From Rufibacter psychrotolerans (GTDB taxonomy: Bacteria > Bacteroidota > Bacteroidia > Cytophagales > Hymenobacteraceae), in the NCBI RefSeq assembly GCF_016924645.1, contig NZ_JAFFJV010000009.1, positions 310,001 to 374,000 of the forward strand: a stretch of DNA of 64,000 bases, given 5' to 3'. Positions 1 to 7,403 of the stretch are shown piece after piece. Made by a program: the position numbers and the translations under genes. The notes under the pieces are model-generated. The model did no database searches and was not told where the DNA came from. It saw only the letters and a list, made by a program, of their open reading frames with translations. Each line of letters opens with the position of its first letter. Positions within the stretch are counted from its first letter, which is position 1.

Positions 1-288
1 GTGGCCCGGGACATCAGCCTGTGCTCCATGGCGATCCTGAAGGACGGCGTCACCGTTTTCGAGAATGCCAAAGACGAGCCTTGCCTAGCGTCCAACCCCC
101 TGGTGCACGGGCAGCTGGGGTTACAGTTTTACGCCGCCGCCCCCCTGAGGACTGCGGACGGTTACAGCATCGGGGTCGTTGCCGTCTGCGACCAACGCCC
201 CCGCGCCTTCTCGGAGCAGGATGAGCGGCTGTTGCAGGGCCTGTCCCTCATCATCATGGATGAGTTGGAGGACCGGCTAGCCCCGTGA
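1..288 (+). CDS. GAF-domain protein, C-terminal part (cut by window edge)
   Basis: The frame is open from the first base of the window, so the true start lies upstream; the GTG at position 1 need not be a start. The 95 visible residues read like the second half of a GAF sensor domain: a strand around YAAAPLRTADGYSIGVVAV, then a polar loop, then the usual closing pattern RAFSEQDERLLQGLS and a helix ending in LEDRL. GAF domains bind small ligands or chromophores in signalling proteins. No kinase or output domain follows before the stop, so this is either a short GAF-only protein or the end of a larger one. The region just downstream (304-465) contains a second, degenerate copy of the same GAF tail. 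Confidence 0.7.
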   Translation: MARDISLCSMAILKDGVTVFENAKDEPCLASNPLVHGQLGLQFYAAAPLRTADGYSIGVVAVCDQRPRAFSEQDERLLQGLSLIIMDELEDRLAP

Positions 289-303
289 CCTTTGTCTGCG
301 CCT

Positions 304-465
304 ATGATCAAACCGCCCCATGGGCAGCGGCAAAGGGTCGGCCACAACATCGGCGCACTCTGCAACGTGGACAAGGAACCCAGGGAGTTCTCCGCAGGCG
401 AGCAGAAGATTTTGGAGAACCTCGCCTCCATTGCCGTAGAGGAGTTGGAGAAGGGCTTACCGTAG
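304..465 (+). pseudogene. Degenerate second GAF-domain tail
   Basis: A 53-codon frame from ATG 304 to TAG 463-465 ends in IGALCNVDKEPREFSAGEQ followed by KILENLASIAVEELEKGLP. This is the same closing pattern of a GAF domain as in the preceding gene (GVVAVCDQRPRAFSEQDERL). Only about 40 residues resemble GAF and the N-terminal part of the domain is missing, so it is best read as the remnant of a duplicated GAF gene. The first codons before VGHNIGAL look unrelated to GAF. It could alternatively be translated as a short peptide, but I see no reason to expect a function. Confidence 0.5.
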
Positions 466-1231
466 TCGGCTGTACTTTGGCACAGAGAGAGGCTTGGCAA
501 CGTGAGACGCCTTGCCTATCAAGCCATGTCAATCCCTATTGCAGTCACCCCACCGCATTGAAGCATCTGCCCTCTATCCGCCTGCGCTCTGGGACAGCGA
601 CACTTCAAGGCGCCCTATAAGGGCTGTGCAGCTGCAAAGGGTGTGCCCTACGGAAAAGGGTATCATTCCTGCTAAGCGAAAGTCTCATATTGATGGAATA
701 CCTGCGGCCTTAAAGCATTCTGGGCCGCTTTTCAAAGGACGGCCCAAAAACAGGAAGAAGGGCAACATTAACTAAGGTGTGAGGGACAGAATAGTGCTCT
801 GGCATGAAGCCTTCTCAGACTTTCCCTGATGAGAACAAGCGATTTACAGGCGGGAAGCCCCAGGCCTCCTACCAAGTCAATGAAGGTAAAATCTTATCCT
901 GAGAATAACGCCAGGGGGGCGACAGCTTTGTGAAAAGCTTAGGGAAGAGAAGTTATCACACAAGTCACTGCTTCGCTACGCAGAATCTTAATTTCTAGCA
1001 AAGCCGGTATACTTTTATATAGTTCCTACGTACTGCTTTTGGGAAATAGCATGGGCTCGGAATACTTGTTAGGAGTATCTTTGTTGCCTCTTCCATTGTT
1101 GGTTGGTCAGAAACAAGTCTGAAGGCGAGCCACTCACTTGAGGCATAGCCAATGGCGTGTTTAGATTTCAATAAGGGAAGAAAGAGTAACAATCTTATCT
1201 CACCACCTTACCTGCGGCTTGAAGCTCAAGT
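466..1231. other. Long non-coding stretch, no gene recognised
   Basis: About 770 bases without a convincing gene. Short open frames exist on both strands, but none has a recognisable domain or a plausible start. The sequence is more AT-rich than the rest of the window. I see no clear terminator, repeat or RNA structure in it. Confidence 0.4.
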
Positions 1232-1654
1232 ATGACTCAAAAACTTACAAACGTATTTGACAGAATCTTTCTAACCATTACCCAAGATCAGGAAAATCAG
1301 TGGATACACACAGATTGGTTTGGATACCTGACGGAGGAAAACATTAAGACAGGTGCCTTGGCGTACACTAAAGCCGTGCGGGAATCCGGCTACAGCTGTG
1401 TGCTTAATGATACCAGCCATGTGGTAGGAGGCTGGGACCACTCCATAGACTGGGTGGTAAATGAATGGAGTCCGCAGGCCGCCAACGCCGGGATAAAGCA
1501 CTTTGCCCTGATTACCACGCCGGAGTCATTTGCAGAATCCACTGCCTCTAACTTCTTCTCTACCATCACGGCTTTCAGGGTAAAAGTGTTTGGCAACATG
1601 GACGCTGCCCGGCAATGGCTGAGACAGTACTCTTTAGACAACAATAGCATCTAA
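1232..1654 (+). CDS. STAS/SEC14 (SpoIIAA-like) domain protein
   Basis: A 140-residue soluble protein without signal peptide. The pattern resembles small Bacteroidota proteins of the STAS/SEC14 (SpoIIAA-like) fold: a first strand with HTDWFGYLT, a helix with a segment like GALAYTKAVRESG, a strand CVLNDTSHV, a WD-containing helix and a closing strand FRVKVFGNMDAARQWL. Such proteins are usually uncharacterised; some STAS proteins work as regulators, but nothing here shows the partner. The next gene (1675-2088) is a colinear paralogue broken by one stop codon. The family assignment rests on pattern recognition and is moderately certain; the reading frame itself is well supported by that paralogue. 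Confidence 0.6.
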   Translation: MTQKLTNVFDRIFLTITQDQENQWIHTDWFGYLTEENIKTGALAYTKAVRESGYSCVLNDTSHVVGGWDHSIDWVVNEWSPQAANAGIKHFALITTPESFAESTASNFFSTITAFRVKVFGNMDAARQWLRQYSLDNNSI

Positions 1655-1674
1655 CCTTAGTTGACGGAATTATC

Positions 1675-2088
1675 ATGGAAGATCAGGTAGAACTCAAAAA
1701 AGTATTCGGTGACGTTTTTTTCCGGGCCAGAAGAAGCCAAACCGATTCACTGCTCTATGGCTACTGGTACGGCGTACAGTCTGTTGAGACGGTAAAGGAG
1801 GGCGGCTATAAATTTCTGTAGATGATCCAAGAAAAGCCTTATTCCAAACTCCTGAACAGCAATCAGAATGTGATTGGCTCCTGGGACATGGCCTTGGAAT
1901 GGGCTCAAAACGAATGGGCGCCCGCTATGCGCAAAGCAGGGCTGCGCTACCTGGCGTACGTAGTGCCCGCCAGCTATTATGCCACCCTCACCGTAGAGAC
2001 CCTGATACAGCGCATAGATGATGAGTTTGAGATCAGGACCTTTGACAAGGAAACTGATGCAGAAGCGTGGCTCCTATGCCAGCAGTAA
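1675..2088 (+). pseudogene. STAS/SEC14-like paralogue with one in-frame TAG
   Basis: The frame starts at ATG 1675, runs 48 codons to TAG 1819-1821, and continues in the same frame (next ATG at 1822) to a stop at 2088. Aligned with the intact gene just upstream, the interval from WYG to GSWD here and WFG to GGWD there is exactly 41 positions in both, with the TAG opposite a lysine (AAG) codon. A single AAG-to-TAG change therefore explains the break. The second half (residues after 1822) keeps the WDMALEWAQNEWAP helix seen upstream as WDHSIDWVVNEWSP. It is either a recent pseudogene, a sequencing error, or two peptides made by reinitiation at 1822. Confidence 0.65.
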
Positions 2089-2698
2089 ACCCATCAGCAC
2101 CACCACTGCTCTTTGTGGCACTGCGGGGCAATGCCCATGGGCGCTACCTTCTCCCTCGGTGGAAGCCAAGTAGAGGGTAGCAGGGGAGCAAGAGCAAAGC
2201 AGCTGTCCCATCAAACAGCAGGTTCCCGAGCCAGATTTTGGTATCACATTAACAAAGGTTGGGTCAACGCTTTCCGGGCCCTGTGGAACCTCTGTTTGCA
2301 CCATTGGCCTAAACCATGGCCAACGGTGCGTTTCACGTCGACTAACCGTTGTCTTTTCCGTTGGCTTTCCGTTGGCTTTTCGGGCTATCTACCATTGGAA
2401 TCGAGTCAAGCGGTGTCCCGGAAAACGGAAACTTTACAGGACAGCTCCCAGGTTTTCGCAGCAATGCCTGCCGCCTTCTGAACATAAGAGCCATTATAGG
2501 CTAGGTACATTAATGCTAAAATTGCGTGGCCTCGATATGAGAATAGCTTTATTTATAAGTTTCTGTAAGCTCCACTAAGCACTCCAACAGCTATGCCTCA
2601 TCAAGTCAACCGCCACGCATAACTAGCTATCAATACTTTCATTAACGTAGGAGTAACAATCCCGCCCAATCCATGAGACAGGCCAGCGTAAAACAGCG
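2089..2698. other. Non-coding stretch before the AraC gene
   Basis: About 610 bases with only unconvincing open frames. It contains a small direct repeat around 2357-2382 in which TTTCCGTTGGCTTT recurs, and otherwise nothing I can name. No gene and no RNA structure is supported. Confidence 0.4.
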
Positions 2699-3571
2699 AT
2701 GACAGAGCAAATAAGGACCTACGGTTTCAAGAAGGGCTTGCCGGCTGAATTTGAGATTGTCTCCATCTCAGATTTATACCAGAAGCAAAAGGAAATCTTG
2801 ACCTCTCCCCATAGGACTGCCTTTTACCACGTCATCTGGTTTCAAAAGGGGGCACCCACCCATTTGGCAGATTTTAGCCCTGTCGCCATAACACCCGGTA
2901 CATTATTGTTTCTGAAGAAGGACACCGTGCAGTTGTTTGACTCAGCTGTGAGGTATGAGGCCAAAGCCATCCTGTTCACGGACAGTTTCTTTTGCAAGAC
3001 CGACAAGGACCTCAAGTTCCTGCGCAACTCAATCCTGTTCAACGACCTACTTGATGTCTCCCGCATCCAGATAGAGGAAGCCTCCGATATGCTGCAGGAC
3101 CTCTTCCTGCTCATGGAAAAGGAGGCAGGGAACGCCCACGAGCCAAACCACGCGGCAGTCCTCCAGAACTGTCTTCACAGCTTCCTGCTGCTGGCCGAGC
3201 GGGAGCGCCGGAAGCAGGGATTCACCGCGATAAAGCCTGGCGCCGACTTGGACTACACCATCCTGTTCAAGGACCTGGTTGACGCCCATTTTAGGCAACT
3301 CAAACTGGTGAGCAGCTACGCGGGCGAGTTGAGCGTCACTGAGAAGCGGCTGAACCAAGCCACCTCAAGGGTATTGGGGAAGTCGCCCAAGAATGTGATC
3401 GACGCCAGGGTGATGCTGGAGGCCAAGCGCCTCCTGGCCCATACGAGTGAGAGCATCAAGGAGATCGGTTTCGAGTTGGGCTTTGACGAGCCCACAAACT
3501 TTATCAAGTTCTTCCGCAGGCACCATGGCACCACGCCCGTGGAATTTCGCGAGAGTCTGGCGCTGGACTGA
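2699..3571 (+). CDS. AraC-family transcriptional regulator
   Basis: A 290-residue DNA-binding regulator. The N-terminal half looks like a cupin-type sensing domain (FYHVIWFQKG, AITPGTLLFLKKDTVQLF). The last ~95 residues are an AraC/XylS double helix-turn-helix: the first unit is near YAGELSVTEKRLNQATSRVL and the second is at SIKEIGFELGFDEPTNFIKF, followed by the family signature FFRRHHGTTPVEFR. It is followed 82 bases later by a SnoaL-like lipoprotein gene on the same strand, which makes that gene a natural target, although no operator is evident. The effector is unknown. Confidence 0.9.
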   Translation: MTEQIRTYGFKKGLPAEFEIVSISDLYQKQKEILTSPHRTAFYHVIWFQKGAPTHLADFSPVAITPGTLLFLKKDTVQLFDSAVRYEAKAILFTDSFFCKTDKDLKFLRNSILFNDLLDVSRIQIEEASDMLQDLFLLMEKEAGNAHEPNHAAVLQNCLHSFLLLAERERRKQGFTAIKPGADLDYTILFKDLVDAHFRQLKLVSSYAGELSVTEKRLNQATSRVLGKSPKNVIDARVMLEAKRLLAHTSESIKEIGFELGFDEPTNFIKFFRRHHGTTPVEFRESLALD

Positions 3572-3653
3572 ATGTATCATCCTTCCGCCCAAACCTACCT
3601 TTCCGCCCGCCCTGATTAGCCGGACCTTTGTGATGTAATCAAAGCGAAACACC

Positions 3654-4520
3654 ATGAAGATTTTAAAAGCATCAGTACTTTCCCTAGCCGTGGCAATGGG
3701 ACTTAGCAGCTGCTCCTCTGAGTTAATCAACCAATCAACCCTAAAGAAGACGGAAATGACCAAGAAACAAGTAGTAGACCTATTGAAAGCCATTGAGACG
3801 GGTGAGTCGACTCCTGTGGCCGTAATCAACCCTAACAAGTACACCCAGCACAACACGGGCATAGCAGATGGTCTTGCCGGTTTCGGCGCGGCATTGGCTC
3901 AGCTTCCTCCCAACTCAGCGAAGGTAAATACCGTGCGCGTTTTCCAAGACGGCGACTTCGTGTTCGCCCACACGGACTATAACTTCTTCGGCCCAAAGAT
4001 TGGCTTTGACATCTTCCGCTTTGAGGACGGTAAGATAGTAGAGCATTGGGACAACCTCCAGCAGACGCCGACCTCCCCTAACCCGAGCGGCCATACTATG
4101 ATTGACGGCCCCACGCAAGCCACAGACCTGGAGAAGACAGAGGTAAACAAAGCCTTGGTGAAAAATTTTGTGGATGACATCTTGGTGAACGGTCGCATGG
4201 AGAAGCTGGCAGGTTACTTCAATGGTGACAACTACATTCAGCACAACCCTCAGATTGCCGACCAGCTGTCAGGACTAGGTGCTGCGCTGGAGGCGATGGG
4301 CAAGGCTGGCATCACCATGAAGTACGATACTATCCACAAGGTGCTAGGCGAGGGCAACTTCGTGCTGGTGGTAAGCGAGGGAAGTTTCGCCGGGAAGCAC
4401 ACCTCCTTCTATGACCTGTTCCGGGTGGAGAACCACAAGATCGCCGAACACTGGGACGTGCTGGAGACCATCACCCCGAAGGAAGAGTGGAAGAACCAGA
4501 ACGGTAAGTTTGGGTTTTAA
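3654..4520 (+). CDS. Tandem SnoaL/NTF2-like lipoprotein
   Basis: A 288-residue predicted lipoprotein: a hydrophobic N terminus followed by GLSSC puts the acylated cysteine at residue 20. Two SnoaL/NTF2-like domains follow. Each has the signature (Y)xQHNxxIAD near its start (YTQHNTGIADG and YIQHNPQIADQ) and a closing F(R)x(E)(D/N)xKIxEHWD motif. This fold can house a small enzyme active site or a binding pocket, and the substrate here is unknown. The next gene (4605-4988) is a single-domain, soluble version of the same fold, so the three domains look like products of duplication. It may be controlled by the AraC regulator upstream. Confidence 0.8.
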   Translation: MKILKASVLSLAVAMGLSSCSSELINQSTLKKTEMTKKQVVDLLKAIETGESTPVAVINPNKYTQHNTGIADGLAGFGAALAQLPPNSAKVNTVRVFQDGDFVFAHTDYNFFGPKIGFDIFRFEDGKIVEHWDNLQQTPTSPNPSGHTMIDGPTQATDLEKTEVNKALVKNFVDDILVNGRMEKLAGYFNGDNYIQHNPQIADQLSGLGAALEAMGKAGITMKYDTIHKVLGEGNFVLVVSEGSFAGKHTSFYDLFRVENHKIAEHWDVLETITPKEEWKNQNGKFGF

Positions 4521-4539
4521 CCGCGTTTAACCTCACAAA

Positions 4540-4582
4540 CAGACGGGCGTACTTCACTTGGTAGGAGGACGTCCGTCTGTTT
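4540..4582 (+). terminator. Intrinsic terminator-like hairpin
   Basis: Arms 4540-4552 and 4567-4579 pair over 13 positions with one G-T wobble and one mismatch (core CAGACGG/CCGTCTG). The right arm is followed by TTTATTT. It lies 20 bases after the stop of the tandem SnoaL gene and just before the next gene of the same fold, suggesting that these two are at least partly separate transcripts. Confidence 0.55.
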
Positions 4583-4604
4583 ATTTACCATACTTGGTCT
4601 CGCT

Positions 4605-4988
4605 ATGAACAGAAGTGAGCAGCTTAAACAGAATGCCATGGGTTTCTATGACCTGATGTTCAATCAGTGTCGCCCCAGCGAGGCGGTTGAAAAATATGTA
4701 GGGGGTACTTACATCCAGCACAACCCGCACGTGGGTGACGGCAAGGAGGCTTTCATCGCCTACTTTGAGTGGATGGCAAGGGAGTACCCAGGCAAGCGTG
4801 TGGAAGTCAAGAGAGCGGTTGCAGAGAACGATTTAGTGGTACTGCATTGTTACCAACATTGGCCCACCGACGAGGATTATGCCGGTATTGATATCTTCCG
4901 CTTTGACGATGACGGGAAAATAGTGGAACATTGGGATGTATTGCAGGTAATACCCAAGCGCTCAGCCAACAACAACTCGATGTTTTAG
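4605..4988 (+). CDS. SnoaL/NTF2-like protein
   Basis: A 127-residue single-domain protein of the SnoaL-like NTF2 superfamily, without signal peptide. It shows the same two landmarks as its upstream neighbour: [11 protein letters not shown] near residue 40 and [18 protein letters not shown] near the C terminus. The His and Asp residues in these motifs line the pocket in related proteins. It is likely cytoplasmic, unlike the lipoprotein next to it. Members of this family are often annotated as putative polyketide-cyclase-like or ester-cyclase proteins, but the real substrate is not known and I do not assign one. Confidence 0.8.
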   Translation: MNRSEQLKQNAMGFYDLMFNQCRPSEAVEKYVGGTYIQHNPHVGDGKEAFIAYFEWMAREYPGKRVEVKRAVAENDLVVLHCYQHWPTDEDYAGIDIFRFDDDGKIVEHWDVLQVIPKRSANNNSMF

Positions 4989-5402
4989 CGCGTGACACTA
5001 GCATCACCTAGGTAAATTTACTTTGCATTTCACTTCAAAATAATCCTTGCTTCAACTATCCTGTTTGCTGCTTGTCTGCGCAGCTTCTGCTGCTTACTTT
5101 CGCCTCAGTTCTAGCAAATGCTATTCTTGTAATCAGCTAATTCAAATACTCAATTCCTTCTGTCTGCTTGGTGTCTAAGTCCGAGTAATTCCTTGCCTAT
5201 CCTATGAAATTCAAACTTAGCATCAATAGCTAGGCATAGTAGGAGAATAGGGTTACTAGTATTGCAGGTTGATATGATCACCTTTACGTGAAAGTTGCCC
5301 TCCAGTGGTTCCAACAAAAGGCTGTTTGAAAAGAAGGCTAACTGCAGTCTTATTGTGGTATCGTGGGATATTGGTGTCCGAATAGTGTCCGAAGAGCAAT
5401 AA
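4989..5402. other. AT-rich non-coding stretch upstream of tRNA genes
   Basis: About 410 bases without a gene, clearly AT-richer than the rest of the window. A short direct repeat GTGTCCGAA occurs twice, at 5374-5382 and 5385-5393. The position next to tRNA genes would suit an old integration site, but no integrase or matching tRNA fragment is visible. Confidence 0.35.
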
Positions 5403-5434
5403 AAAAGCCCCTCAGAGTTAACTGAGAGGCTTTT
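5403..5434 (-). terminator. Terminator of the tRNA-Glu pair
   Basis: Arms 5403-5415 and 5422-5434 pair at 12 of 13 positions around a six-base loop. On the minus strand the hairpin is followed by TTTTTTATT, giving an intrinsic terminator immediately after the two minus-strand tRNA genes. Confidence 0.8.
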
Positions 5435-5437
5435 GAG

Positions 5438-5509
5438 TAGTCCGTAGGGGAATCGAACCCCTGTTACCAGAATGAAAATCTGGTGTCCTAACCCCTAGAC
5501 GAACGGACC
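5438..5509 (-). tRNA. tRNA-Glu (anticodon UUC), second of the pair in transcription order
   Basis: A 72-nt cloverleaf on the minus strand. The acceptor stem is GGTCCGT pairing with ACGGACT (first pair G-U), followed by discriminator A. The anticodon stem is CCAGA/TCTGG with loop TTTTCAT, so the anticodon is TTC. The T arm contains the standard GGTTCGATTCC. CCA is not encoded. It is identical to the copy at 5554-5625. Confidence 0.95.
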
Positions 5510-5553
5510 AAAATAAGGATGTAGTAGTTGGTTGACCTTTTGTCAAGCCGTTG

Positions 5554-5625
5554 TAGTCCGTAGGGGAATCGAACCCCTGTTACCAGAATGAAAATCTGGT
5601 GTCCTAACCCCTAGACGAACGGACC
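5554..5625 (-). tRNA. tRNA-Glu (anticodon UUC), first of the pair
   Basis: Identical in sequence to the tRNA at 5438-5509: 72 nt, anticodon TTC in loop TTTTCAT, T-loop TTCGATT, discriminator A. The spacer of 44 bases between the two copies suggests one transcript that ends at the hairpin at 5403-5434. Confidence 0.95.
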
Positions 5626-5770
5626 ATTCCGTTTTGATGGTGCAAATGTAGAGGGTTGGTTTTAATCTTCAAAACCCAGGAAGAAAAAGTTTATATATTT
5701 TTTTGGGACCGCAAGGCATTTGGCTGTAAAACAGCCTGGTAAGTTTCAAATAGAATTTTTCTGCCTGGGC

Positions 5771-5806
5771 GTTTTAGGGCCAGAATCCTGAAAACAGCCC
5801 TTAAAC
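5771..5806. repeat. Intergenic palindrome, family copy 1
   Basis: GTTTTAGGGC (5771-5780) faces GCCCTTAAAC (5797-5806), pairing at 9 of 10 positions. An outer pair GCCTGG (5763-5768) / CCAGGC (5813-5818) extends it. It lies about 70 bases beyond the stop of the minus-strand gene at 5875. It belongs to the dispersed palindrome family described in the findings. Confidence 0.55.
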
Positions 5807-5874
5807 AGAAAGCCAGGCCAAAGCAGAAGTACATTAACCTTTCCCAATAAAACCAGAAATGCTGCGTGGGTAGC

Positions 5875-7155
5875 CTAAGAACCGTGCTTTTCCAGGCTGT
5901 ACAAGATCTTGGCCAGCTCAAACAGGGTAGAATCACCCAAGCCGCTTTGCTGGCGGGCCTCTTGCTCATCGGCGCCTTCATAAAGCAGCCCTACGTACAC
6001 GTGGTATCGTTGCAGGATTTGGGTGAGAATGCCCTGCAACGATGCCTTGGTGGTGTCCTCCTGGGCCTCGTGGGCAGCGGCCTTGTCTATCACCTCCTCC
6101 ACCAGGTAAAATTCTTCCTGCATGATCTGGTGCCGGCCTTCCTCATCTACCACCAGGGGTTTGTACACCTTGAAAAAGTGCTGATCAACGGTAAGGGTAC
6201 TTCCGGTGGAGTCGCGCAGGTCAATGACGTGCGGCGAGTCGGGGAGCCTTTTCTGGGCGATTTGCTGAAAAAGCTCCAGAACCAGCTTTCCCTGGTCTGG
6301 GTAGTTTGAAAGCAGGGCCACCAGCTCCTCCATGGCAAACCCCAGCGAAATGCTTTTGGCCTCAGGGGCGGCGTGCAGGGTGCCGTTCACGGTTACTGCC
6401 GTGTCTTCGTCATACACAATCTCCTCTATTTCCACGGGGTCTGTGAGCAGGACCGAGGTTGGGGTGTAGGTGGCCGGGTCTATGCCCTTCGGGTTTCCTG
6501 CGGAGGCTTGGCGGACTTCTTCCGCTTCGGCCTGGGCCACCATGGCCGAGACAAAGGTGCTGCCCTCGCCGCTCTCTCCCAGGGTCCGCAACTGCTGCAG
6601 GTACAGGTCCAGGAAGTGGAGTTGGGGTTTGAGCGTTTTGTAGATCTTGGTTCGGCGGAATGACTTGCGGTGTTGGTACAGCAGCGTGGCCACCTCACTG
6701 TAGCAATCCAACTCCTTTACAGTTTCCATTTCCTGCAGCACCGCCTCTGGGGTGGCTTTGCCCTTCAAGAGCAGTTCCTCATACAGGAAAATGGGGTAGT
6801 CGTGGGTAGGCTGGCCAATCTCGGGCAGCACGTTGAAGGCACTTTGCTTTTCTTCCCGCGCCTCCAGCAGCACCTCCAGGTTGGTCTTCACGGGGGCGGT
6901 GAGGTGGGCGGTGGCGGCCTGCTGTAAATGCGCCTGCGCCTCCTGGAGCACCTCCGGGGACAGCTCGGGAGCCTCGGTGAACAGCCACAGGATCTGCAGG
7001 TGGTCGTGGGTGGGCGGAATGCCGTAGGCCGCCATGATCTCCTCCTCCAGCTCAATGACCGCCTCAAACAGCCGGGTGTTTTCCTCAGGGCCGCCTTGCG
7101 CCTTCAGTTCCTGATAATATTGGTAGTATTTCTTGAGTTTATCCTTCACCTGCAT
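5875..7155 (-). CDS. Unrecognised 426-residue protein
   Basis: I do not recognise a family. The start chosen is ATG at 7155 because it is preceded by AGAAGGAAC about eight bases upstream and gives the natural N terminus MQVKDKLKKYYQYYQEL; the frame stays open for another 68 codons, but that extension is arginine-rich and lacks any domain-like pattern. The protein is soluble, strongly acidic, leucine/glutamate-rich, and largely helical with coiled-coil-like stretches in its first half. A middle section (LLTDPVEIEEIVYDEDTAVT) looks like beta strands. No signal peptide or membrane segment. It stands alone between tRNA genes and an M1 aminopeptidase gene on the same strand, with a structured leader upstream. 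Confidence 0.7.
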   Translation of the reverse strand: MQVKDKLKKYYQYYQELKAQGGPEENTRLFEAVIELEEEIMAAYGIPPTHDHLQILWLFTEAPELSPEVLQEAQAHLQQAATAHLTAPVKTNLEVLLEAREEKQSAFNVLPEIGQPTHDYPIFLYEELLLKGKATPEAVLQEMETVKELDCYSEVATLLYQHRKSFRRTKIYKTLKPQLHFLDLYLQQLRTLGESGEGSTFVSAMVAQAEAEEVRQASAGNPKGIDPATYTPTSVLLTDPVEIEEIVYDEDTAVTVNGTLHAAPEAKSISLGFAMEELVALLSNYPDQGKLVLELFQQIAQKRLPDSPHVIDLRDSTGSTLTVDQHFFKVYKPLVVDEEGRHQIMQEEFYLVEEVIDKAAAHEAQEDTTKASLQGILTQILQRYHVYVGLLYEGADEQEARQQSGLGDSTLFELAKILYSLEKHGS

Positions 7156-7403
7156 GTCCAGTGTTCCTTCTCTTGTGGTTTTAGTAGATTGAAGCCTCGC
7201 GCTGCTCCCTTTGCCTGGTCTTGGGGCCACTTGTTGGGCGTAAAGCAAACGTGTTGACAGAAAGCTGCCAACACGCTTGTGGGGCCGGTGGGCTAACCGG
7301 CTGCTTGGGCTTGTACGCAAATAAACCCAAGTAGATGCTTCCTGGCGGCGCAAGGACACGCTGCGTGAACCGGCTGCCTTGCTAAGTATTAACTATCAGC
7401 TCT
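7156..7403 (-). promoter_or_regulatory. Leader with three consecutive hairpins
   Basis: Between the aminopeptidase stop and the start of the 426-residue gene lie three inverted repeats in a row: CGTGTTG 7250-7256 / CAACACG 7269-7275; GCCGGT 7284-7289 / ACCGGC 7296-7301; CTTGGG 7304-7309 / CCCAAG 7326-7331, the last extended to 9 pairs with one wobble. No T-run follows any of them. They would lie in the 5' leader of the downstream gene or at the 3' end of the aminopeptidase mRNA. Confidence 0.35.

Noticed and set aside
512..775. Open frame of 87 codons
   Set aside because: No start context and no similarity pattern to known families.
2357..2382. Short direct repeats around CCGTTGGCTTT
   Set aside because: Too few units and no spacers of even length, so not a CRISPR or a clear tandem repeat.
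2113..2578. Open frames of 122 and 68 codons
   Set aside because: Composition and lack of any pattern indicate chance frames in a non-coding region.
5374..5393. Direct repeat GTGTCCGAA as an attachment site
   Set aside because: No integrase and no second boundary in the window; too short to support.
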